Shown here: positions 56,630 to 64,000 of the stretch, in pieces
Position numbering within the stretch: the first letter of the stretch is position 1
Layout of the letters: each line of letters opens with the position of its first letter
Program-made: the position numbers and the translations under genes
Notes under the pieces: generated by a model
Seen by the model: the letters and a program-made list of their open reading frames with translations, nothing else
The model's database searches: none
Told to the model about the DNA's origin: nothing
Assembly: GCA_003550325.1 (NCBI GenBank)
Contig: QKWP01000035.1
Span: forward strand, 305,016 to 369,015
Reading direction: 5' to 3'
Length of the DNA: 64,000 nucleotides
Source: Gigaspora rosea
Taxonomy: Eukaryota > Glomeromycota > Glomeromycetes > Diversisporales > Gigasporaceae

Positions 56630-57996
56630 ATGACACTCGACGAGAAAAAGCGTAAAAAGAATAAAGAGGAAGTTACCCCAATAAAGAAAAAAACCAAGAC
56701 GAAACAGTCTAGTGTTTTACCAACAAATGTGTTAGATAAAGATATAGCAGACGAGCTTTCGGAACAAAAAGTTGACATTAATTCTACACAAAAATTCGTG
56801 TCTATTGGCGTACAAACCGAGGAAATAAACTTTCAAGAAGAAATAACTGATATTGAATCCGTAAAAAACGAGAATAGTGAAAGCAGCAACAATGCAAATG
56901 CGAGAACCAATGTTTTTCTTGTTCCACAAACTCCGAGACTTCCAAAAACTTTTGAGGAAAAAGAGTCAACGCGGAGATTGATCGTTGTGTTAGACAAAGC
57001 GTGTTTAGAAACTTATAAGGTTACTAACACTAAGCCACCGAAATATCAATTGATTAATTACGATGATCATCAAAATGAACTGCGAAAATTGGGCATTAAT
57101 AGAGTTTACCGACCAGATATCACACATCAGGTAGAATTCAAAATATTTTGATTATTCTTTACTCGCAGTTTTTCAAATCAGATTTATTTTCTTTCTTTAG
57201 TGTATGATGGCTTTATTGGACAGCCCTCTAAGCAAAGCTGGTTTAATGCAAATTTATATCCATACAGAAAAAAACGTATTAATTGAAGTTAGCCCGCATA
57301 TTCGAATTCCTAGAACATTTAAGCGGTTTGCTGGTTTAATGGGTGCGTATAATAATAAAGTTTCAATAAGCTTATTATAGTCGCACTTCTTATAACTGTA
57401 TGATCACTTAGTATAACTATAGTTATTTTTAAAAAAAGTCCCCATTATTGAGAATGCGATGTTTAAATACCAATTCAGCAGTAATTGGTTAAAAAAAAAA
57501 AAATTCTATATGATGTGACTATATAGGAGTGCGACAGTATTATTAAATTCTAGTTGAATATTTTTTAACAATTGATTTTTATGTAGTACAACTTCTTCAT
57601 AAACTAAGTATTCACTCAGTAGACGGGAAAGAGAAACTATTACGCGTAATTAAAAATCCCGTAACACAATATCTTCCAACAAGATGTGTGAAATTAGGTA
57701 GGCATTTTCCTATTATTTATGTATACCAAAAAGATTTAATTATTTGATGAAATGGTCATTTTCTTTTTTTAGCACTTTCATATGATGCCACACCTGTCCG
57801 TCTTTCACAATATTTACCCACTCTGCCTTCTGACCATTCAATTTGTATTGCTATTGGAGCTATGGCTCACGGAGTAGACAATTTTGCTGACAGTTGGGTA
57901 GATGAAAAAATTGGAATTTCACAGTATCCACTTTCTGCTGCTGTTGCATGTTCAAGGTTTTGTTACGAATTAGAAAACCTTTGGGGTATTTGGTAG
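56630..57996 (+). CDS. EMG1: EMG1/NEP1, 18S rRNA pseudouridine N1-methyltransferase, four exons
   Basis: SPOUT-class, SAM-dependent methyltransferase that makes m1-pseudouridine in small-subunit rRNA and is needed for 40S assembly in the nucleolus. Exons: 56630-57130, 57201-57342, 57587-57697, 57773-57996; all introns GT-AG, joins in frame, 325 aa. The conserved domain starts near residue 115 ([16 protein letters not shown]) and includes [66 protein letters not shown] and, C-terminally, IAIGAMAHG (SAM-site loop) and [16 protein letters not shown]. It ends LENLWGIW. Yeast Nep1 is ~250 aa; the extra ~110 residues are a Lys/Glu-rich N-terminal extension (KKRKKNKEE), perhaps a nucleolar-targeting tail. 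Intron 2 carries a 160-bp MITE. Convergent with SOD1. Confidence 0.95.
57378..57537. mobile_element. 160-bp TA-flanked MITE in EMG1 intron 2
   Basis: TAGTCGCACTTCTTATAA and inverse CTGTCGCACTCCTATATA, TA at 57376-57377 and 57538-57539. Subtracting the element and one TA leaves an intron of 82 bp, in line with its 70- and 75-bp neighbours. An A(12) run lies inside. Confidence 0.8.
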
Positions 57997-58410
57997 TTAA
58001 ATATATAAATATTATAAGATAGAATCAGATTTATGGATTATTTAACCGGATTTCGTTGATTATTTTAAATATTGTGAATTTTAGTAAGTTATAGTGTATT
58101 GGCACCCTCGTGAAACTAGTGTCAGCGAGCAGTTATCTGTCATTTATAATAATTCGATGTCATAAAGTATTTTAAAAGCCCGGATTTATCATATAGTTTA
58201 TTTTGAATCGCATAGTACTTATGTAACAAGTATTATTCAATGACTTTATTGAATCTTCCTGTAAATTTTCAGTTTAAGAAAAAAAAATTTTTCGCTTGTT
58301 TCGGAAAAACATAAACGAAAAAAAAATAAAATGGAAGATCAAAATTCAATAATTTACATTTTAAAAATATTTGTTCTGATAAATTTCCGATTGCCTTCAA
58401 AGGACGATTT
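57997..58410. other. EMG1-SOD1 convergent intergenic region
   Basis: 414 bp between the two stop codons, AT-rich, holding both 3' untranslated regions. AATAAAATGG at 58326-58335 is a possible polyadenylation signal for EMG1. No other gene is seen. Confidence 0.5.
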
Positions 58411-59427
58411 TATTGTTTAAGGTACCCTATTTATGTAAACAGATATATTAGTACAGGTAATAAAGAAATTGATAAGAAAAATAATGCACATATGATTTAA
58501 TCAGATTACCAATAACACCACAGGCAAGACGACCGCCTGCGTTACCAGTACTAACAGAAAGTTCGTGTCCGCCTTTTCCTAGATCATCTTCACCTTCGTG
58601 TACAACAACAGTGCGTCTATTTTTTTTTTAAATACAGACCTCATAAATATTTATTAATATAATCATAAAAAACAAAGAATAATATCCGATAAAATACCCG
58701 ATAATTGAGTGTTCTCCTTCCAAAGTGATTATTTTGTCGGTGATTTGTTCTTTAACAACGCCATTCACTGCTTTAACGTTACCCAAATCACCAATATGAC
58801 GATTTTCATCCTCTGGACCACCATGAGTCACCTTATGTGGATTGAAATGAGGTCCAGCCGAGGTACATCCGTTAGTATTATCACCGAATTCGCTAATTTT
58901 TTGTATAAACGTTAGAAGAATTATGATATCATATACTTTATATATGTTATGCATCAGAATAAAATTTACGACAGATTAAGATACGAAATTTCATTAAGGT
59001 GGGGTCTAAATTAGGATAAGGTATCGGCTTGTATATTAATTATGATTAATGAATATAGCAGAATGGGCTTTAGCATTATAATATTTGTCACGGATATGAA
59101 TTTATGAATTTGACATAGTATTAATCTGACGTAGAAATTAATATGACGCATAATACATGCACGTGTAAATAAAATGAATCACAATAACTATTGTTTCGTT
59201 ACTACTTAATGATATTTTGCCAACGCAATGTATGTAACATATTGTTATCATGAATAAAATACTCACTGAATATGAAATCCATGTTTTTTCTCGCCTGAAG
59301 CTGGAAGTCCTTTAATATCTATATCAACTGTAACTTTACCAGCCTCCTGAGTGAAAACGATTGTACCATTAACAGTGCCATCTGGTTTATCAGGTCTAAG
59401 AACTGCAATAGCTTTCTTTTGAGACAT
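58411..59427 (-). CDS. SOD1: Cu/Zn superoxide dismutase, four exons, 159 aa
   Basis: Dismutates superoxide to oxygen and hydrogen peroxide; no signal peptide, so cytosolic. Exons on the minus strand: 59427-59267, 58892-58698, 58616-58510, 58427-58411; all introns GT-AG, joins in frame. ATG at 59427 gives [13 protein letters not shown]. Metal ligands are visible: HGFHIHEFGD (Cu His52, His54), GPHFNP (His69, bridging), His77 and His86 with Asp89 (Zn), and VVVHEGEDD (Cu His125). Cys63 and Cys151 can form the conserved disulfide, and Arg148 (GGRLACG) is the substrate-guiding Arg. The last exon is 17 bp and encodes GYLKQ-stop after the split Gly codon. Without that splice the frame would run on with an unlikely tail, so the micro-exon is preferred. 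First intron 374 bp, others ~81 bp. Confidence 0.95.
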
Positions 59428-59712
59428 TATCACAACTTATTAAATTAAAATTACGCTTCTCGATGGGATGAGTTTGCGTGTGGATCTGTATTGATTAGTA
59501 ATTTAATTTATAAGAATGTCGTATATGTATATATCAGGTAACCAAAGATGTTAATCAAGATAAACTACCCTTACATCAAACTTTCATCTGCACGTGATTT
59601 TGGGCCACCGAAAGTTGCATAAGAAACCATCCTTTGAGGAGTGTTTATTGTAAATCCTAACATAAGCGAACTTTAAAAAGCATCACAATGATCACGTGCC
59701 AGTGAAATTTTG
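59428..59712. other. Region upstream of SOD1
   Basis: It should contain the SOD1 promoter. CACGTGATTTTGGGCC (59593) and GATCACGTGCC (59691) supply two E-box-like CACGTG hexamers. Nothing else is recognised. Confidence 0.4.
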
Positions 59713-59720
59713 GTAGGAAA

Positions 59721-59984
59721 TAGGGTGTCCATCCGGCATAATTTGCGCATAATTTGCGATTTTTACTATATCTGATATGAAATCGCATAATCCGCTCACT
59801 TTCATGCAGCATGTAAACAAAAATTGATTGGTTAAATGAATAAACTGGTGACTTTAATCACCTGACTTGTTGTTCTTTTTGAAATTTTATTGGCCAATAA
59901 CTCAAAATTCGCATAATTCGCATAATTTGCAATTTACCGGATGCATAATTTGGCATTTACCGGATCATAATCCTGGACACCCTA
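59721..59984. mobile_element. 264-bp hAT-type MITE upstream of SOD1
   Basis: TAGGGTGTCCATCCGG and inverse TAGGGTGTCCAGGATTATG are the ends. GTAGGAAA (59713-59720) and GTAGGAAG (59985-59992) match at seven of eight bases. Subterminal repeats GCATAATTTGCG/AATTCGCATAATTC and CATTTACCGGAT occur several times. It lies about 300 bp upstream of the SOD1 start. Confidence 0.85.
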
Positions 59985-59992
59985 GTAGGAAG

Positions 59993-62045
59993 ATAGTAAA
60001 GATTTAAAACACGTGATTATTGACTTCTTCGATGATGTTACACTATCGCAAAATCTTCGAAATTATAGCAGATCTAATATAGATGATCAGTTTTAATTCT
60101 AACCTAATGCGAGTATATATAACACCGTACAGATCTGCTCACCTGATTTGCGCTTATAATAGTATATAATTTAAACTCGTTTTAGATTTAATGATTACTA
60201 ATAATAATTCAATGCTCAAATTTCGCTAGCCAATCGAATTTCAAGATCAGGTGTACAGATACTTTTATATATCAGATATAATAAAAATGGTTCATATAAG
60301 AGGTTTAACCAATCAGAATTTGCTACACAAAAATTAGCCAAACATATTTAGGTCTTATTGTAATATATGTTGTAAGTGCGGAATTTCCTAGTTAAATTAA
60401 GGGGGTGTGCATATGCTTAAAAATCAACCTCAAATGCTGGTTTTATATAATAATTCCGAATCTATAATCTGCGCAGAGATGATTTTCTTGGATTTGCATC
60501 AAAAATTAAATATTTCTGCGCGGGTTTCAAGATAGATTTTTTAATAAAGAGGATCCTCATTAATATTAAGCTATTTGGATTGCTTTTATATTCATGTTGA
60601 TAATGATATTTAGCGAGATCATAGTAAAAGTTGATATATACGAGGGAATTTTTAATATAATCGTTCTTTTTAAAGTAATAACCCAATTTTTTTATATACA
60701 AGTTAAGGGAATAAATGTTTGGTAAACGTTAAGGTATTAAAAAAAAAAAGCGTTATTATTATAACAATGTAGCCTTTTCAGAGCGGTAAAAATACCGGAA
60801 AATCGATCTCATTAATAGATTAAATTTAGCGGTAAATGATTGGCTTAACGAAACACAAATTATAGCATTTTAGCGATTGTCAATTCATTTAAACGATAAA
60901 AAATCCGAAAGTAAAAAAATTAAAAGGTTAAAAAATAACCAAACTTTGTCTCAGACTCCATGTTAACTTAATAATTATTTTTAACAAATCAACACAAATT
61001 ATATAAATTTACCGAGTCTCGTTAAGTATTTCGTGAGCTCTACCAGAGCTCTACCAGAGCACTATAAATAGAAGAACAAGAGGATGAGAATAGTCTATAG
61101 GCAAAAATGCAAATTCGTGTTTCACAATAGTGAACGAGTTTTTTTAGTGTGTTAAAAAATTGGATGGTTTTTGCTGTCCGGTACTGTACAAAAAAGAAAT
61201 GTCGTTTGAAAGTTTTTATGTGCACTAGGCAAAAAGTTTTTTTTTTCATAGAGTTACTTAGATTGGTCGAAATTTAAATTCGCATTTCGCACAATTAAAG
61301 TTAATTTCTATTACAGTAATCGAAATGATTGAGTAGCATCTCGATCATTAGCAAATCACATTGGGAGTTGCTTGAGAACAACCTTAGCCTAATAATATAT
61401 ATTTTTAAAAAAAATTTTAAAGTGAGCATTAAGTTATAGCAACGGTATTGTACCGTAGTAATTGGACTCGTCCAAAAATCATAGATTAGTCGCACGACCA
61501 AAATTCAGCAGATGGGCCGAAAATTGATGAATTTTGCCTAAAATTTACTAATAAACCAGTGCACAAGTGCTAAGTAAAATCTCTCAGGCGCTAATTTTTC
61601 TTGTTACCCGGGTTGAATGACGGGTCCACCAGATAAAATTGATTGACCCGGCTGGTTGATTAAGAGGATATATGATTGATATTTTATTACCGAATTTATT
61701 TTAAAAAGTAGGTGTAGAACAAATTTGTTAGAAATATATTTTAAATTAAAGCTATTGAAATTTTAAGCTAGCTTAGTATTATATAAAAGTAATAAAAAAA
61801 ATTTTTTTTTATAGACTTTTCTCTTATAATATTCTTGAATATCTCAAAATTTTACTAGGATAACCCTGGCATATTACTTACAAAAAATACTTTTCTTGCA
61901 ATTTTACTATATTTTGCTAGCTATTTGGAACACAGTATGCATGGTACACTATACAGATTTTTCTTTTTATTTTTTTAACTTTTTGAGCTAATTTTAATAT
62001 AAAAACAAAGTTTTGTAATTTTAATTAATTAAAGTAAGTGTCTTT
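59993..62045. other. AT-rich intergenic DNA, no gene seen
   Basis: Frames at 60462-60701, 61040-61249 and 61301-61501 are short and AT-biased, without motifs. GAGCTCTACCAGAGCTCTACCAGAGC near 61032 is a small direct repeat. 61830-61910 resembles the modular MITE core (AAAATTTTACTAGGATAACC, ACAAAAAATACTTTTCTTGC). Confidence 0.45.
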
Positions 62046-62188
62046 AAGGGCACTAACAGATATTATATAATATCTTGGGGGAGGGGGTAGCTGGATATAA
62101 TATATTATATATACCTCATATATGATGTGGGGGGAGGGGGATGGCCCTCTTGATAAAAGATATTATGTAATATCTGTTAGTACTTTAA
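62046..62188. mobile_element. G-run MITE, copy 3
   Basis: AAGGGCACTAACAGATATTA and inverse AAAGTACTAACAGATATTAC are TIRs of ~30 bp. The interior has GGGGGAGGGGG and GGGGGGAGGGGG separated by an ATATATAT spacer. Confidence 0.8.
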
Positions 62189-62317
62189 TTTGATACAGCT
62201 AATTTTACCAATAGCAAATTTTTATTAAGTTATTAGTTAAAACAAAAAAAAAATTAAATCTTTATTAGATAATATATTTTTATAAATTAAAACTATTAAG
62301 AAATTATTTCTAATATA

Positions 62318-62757
62318 CATATGCTCTGATTTTTGGAATTTATAAAAAAAGCTTATTTTTTTAAAACTTTAAACACAAATAATTTTTGATTTACTGGTCC
62401 ATTTTAAATAATTTTACTACCAAGCTGTTCGTCTCTTTAAGTCGATTCCAATGAGCTAAAAATTATAAAAATCCAATTACAGGGTCATAAGAAAATTGCT
62501 ATCAAATAGGTACATACCTGAAATTGGTTTGATATAGATCAAACCAATTTCAGGTGCATCACCTATTTGATAGAGCATTTTTTCAAAACCCTGCTAATTG
62601 GATTTTTATGATTTTGGGCTTGTTGGAATTGCCTTAAAGAGATGAATAGTTTGGTAGTAAAATCATTTAAAATGGACCAGTAGATCCAAAATTATATAGC
62701 TTTAAAGTTTTAAAAAAATAAGCTTTTTTTATAAATTCCAAAAATCGGAGTATATGA
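62318..62757. mobile_element. 440-bp foldback element
   Basis: CATATGCTCTGATTTTTGGA at the left pairs with TCCAAAAATCGGAGTATATG at the right. Arms of ~215 bp continue through AAAAAGCTTATTTTTTTAAA, TTTACTGGTCCATTTTAAA, TTACTACCAA, TCTCTTTAAG and ATCCAATTA to a centre near 62537 (GAAATTGGTTTGATATAG / ATCAAACCAATTTC). Non-coding. Confidence 0.85.
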
Positions 62758-62929
62758 TAATCTCAAATTTTAGATTAGTTTACTTACTATTAATACCCTT
62801 AAGTAGTTGCTTTTTTACTCTTTTATATTTTATATATATATTGTTTATGCTTCTTGCTTAGCTTTATATACTATTTGTTTTGTAGTGCTTCTTTTTTATA
62901 TTGTTTTTTTTATATTAAAGTCCTTGCTT

Positions 62930-63175
62930 GAAAGATAAGTCTTTTTATTCAAGTATGGGATCACAGGTTTCTCTGCAGGCTCCTGACATTTGGTACATAA
63001 ATAAAAGTACAACTAGCCATACGTACAACTTTGGTTGTCTAATTTAAGTAGTTCAGCTGAAGGTTTTACAATAGCTACTATATCTGCAACCTAACTAGGG
63101 GGTTGCCTATTTAAACTCTCTGGTTCAAGCTTTGCCTGCTAATCCTACCTGTATCACTGTGACAGTTCTCTAATA
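62930..63175 (-). mobile_element. Diverged partial copy of the 43.8-46.7 kb retroposon
   Basis: In inverse orientation it matches the retroposon's 3' region: ACTAGCCATACGTACAACTT, TCTAATTTAAGTAGT, CTGCAACCTAACTA, TTGCCTATTTAAACTCTCTG and TGCCTGCTAATCC correspond to the complement of 46290-46580. It has a single unit where the other copy has a 132-bp duplication. The adjacent T-rich run upstream may be the remains of the tail. Confidence 0.7.
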
Positions 63176-63453
63176 TATTAGTCATATTGTTTTTTTGTTG
63201 GCTAGTTTTTTTTTGCTTCTTCTTTTGCTTTTATTAATTAATTTAAAAATTTTTTATTTGTTAGAAACTAAAAGAAAAATATAGTTTTTTTTTAAAATAA
63301 AAATTTTGATAGCTTTTTTTAGCTTTTAGGTTTTTAATTAGTAAATTAGATATAAAAAATATTTAAATATTTGTTGCAAAAAACTTGTACCAAAGTTGTA
63401 AAAAATTTTAACTCTTTTATTAAATCAAAAGTTTTTTATTTATTAGTTTAATT

Positions 63454-63629
63454 AGGATCCCAAAATATATATAGATAGGTCAGGTTTATTATAAAATTAC
63501 TAAAAATAAAAAGATCTGCAAAAACCTTCAAAAATAAGCAAAAATTACTATAAATAGAAAAGATCTGTATAAAAATACCAAAAACAAGCCAACTAATACA
63601 TAACCTATCTATATATATTTTGAGGCCCT
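63454..63629. mobile_element. MITE, AGGACCCC family, copy 2
   Basis: AGGATCCCAAAATATATATA and inverse AGGGCCTCAAAATATATATA are the ends. GTTTAATT (63446-63453) and GTCTAATT (63630-63637) match at seven of eight bases. Same length and internal CAGATCTTTT-type words as 1174-1353. Confidence 0.85.
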
Positions 63630-63683
63630 GTCTAATTCCTAATATTAGCTCTTTTTTTATAAAATTTGTCTTAATAAGATATA

Positions 63684-63887
63684 CAGTCGCCTCTTTCTAA
63701 TCTGAACCTCTCTAAACTGAACACTATTAAACTCTCTCTAAACTGAACAAAACCTCCTAGAACATTTGTAAATTTTATTATAAAGTTTGAATAAGCCATA
63801 TATAACTTTTTGAAAACTGAACTTTTTCAAATTTTTATATAGTAAAAAAAAGCAGTTCTGGCAGTTCAGATTAGAAAGAGTTGACTG
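63684..63887. mobile_element. pogo-type MITE, CAGTCRMCTCTTTCTAATCT family, copy 2
   Basis: CAGTCGCCTCTTTCTAATCT and inverse CAGTCAACTCTTTCTAATCT, extended by GAAC, are nearly identical 24-bp TIRs with TA at both sides. Internal CTCTCTAAACTGAAC repeats resemble the TIR. Same family as 41534-41737; its CAGT ends are classic for pogo. Confidence 0.88.
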
Positions 63888-64000
63888 TATATAATATAAA
63901 ATTAACTTTAAAGATTATAAAAATTAAATAATAATAAAAATAAAAAAAATTGTAAAAACAAGAAAAATTGCATAAGTATAAAAAATTATAAAAATAAAAA

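Overview
This is an extremely A+T-rich, gene-poor, transposon-riddled stretch of a eukaryotic nuclear genome, most likely fungal. The three clear host genes have short GT-AG introns (about 70-80 bp), there is a relic with Sel1 repeats, and DNA transposons and MITEs are stacked inside one another. This style resembles arbuscular-mycorrhizal fungi (Glomeromycotina, Rhizophagus-like). The phylum is an inference from gene style and composition, not from a marker I could place. I recognised no LTR retrovirus-like or Polinton-like element.

Host genes. (1) Argininosuccinate lyase, minus strand, 31804-33710: six exons join cleanly into 462 aa. (2) EMG1/NEP1, the 18S rRNA pseudouridine N1-methyltransferase, plus strand, 56630-57996: four exons, 325 aa. 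(3) Cytosolic Cu/Zn superoxide dismutase, minus strand, 58411-59427: four exons, 159 aa, last exon only 17 bp. EMG1 and SOD1 converge. An unrecognised coding-looking fragment (55609-56270, minus) lies head-to-head with EMG1. A duplicated, frameshifted Sel1-repeat gene relic lies at 39440-40569 and includes an ambiguous base (N) at 39794.

Layout. 1-10 kb: foldback repeats, a 2.4-kb MULE-like element (2503-4892), A-rich filler and a retroposon-like repeat split by a MULE-type MITE. 10.5-26.3 kb: a ~182-bp satellite hit by many insertions, including a palindromic MITE that was itself split by a 10.0-kb hAT element (11458-21481) with a decayed transposase gene, which in turn carries further elements. 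26.4-31 kb: MITEs, a 455-bp tandem duplication and an unrecognised 1.1-kb insertion. 31.8-33.7 kb: argininosuccinate lyase. 34-37.6 kb: small hAT MITEs and a dead pogo transposase split by a TA-flanked MITE that carries a MULE-type MITE. 38-41 kb: a 132-bp tandem array and the Sel1 relic. 41.9-46.7 kb: a 1.8-kb MULE with perfect 9-bp target-site duplications (TSDs), then a ~1.17-kb tRNA-headed retroposon with a 12-bp TSD, split by a 1.7-kb hAT. 46.7-52.8 kb: MITEs and AT-rich repeats. 52.8-55.3 kb: an apparently intact pogo-like transposon encoding a 582-aa transposase. 55.6-59.4 kb: the gene island. 59.5-64 kb: MITEs and a 440-bp foldback.

The genes do not form a pathway. The story of the window is transposon stratigraphy: many insertions have readable TSDs (2 bp TA for pogo/mariner-like, 8 bp for hAT-like, 9-10 bp for MULE-like), so their relative order can be read. 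All coordinates, joins and homology calls come from reading the sequence by eye; no database search was run.
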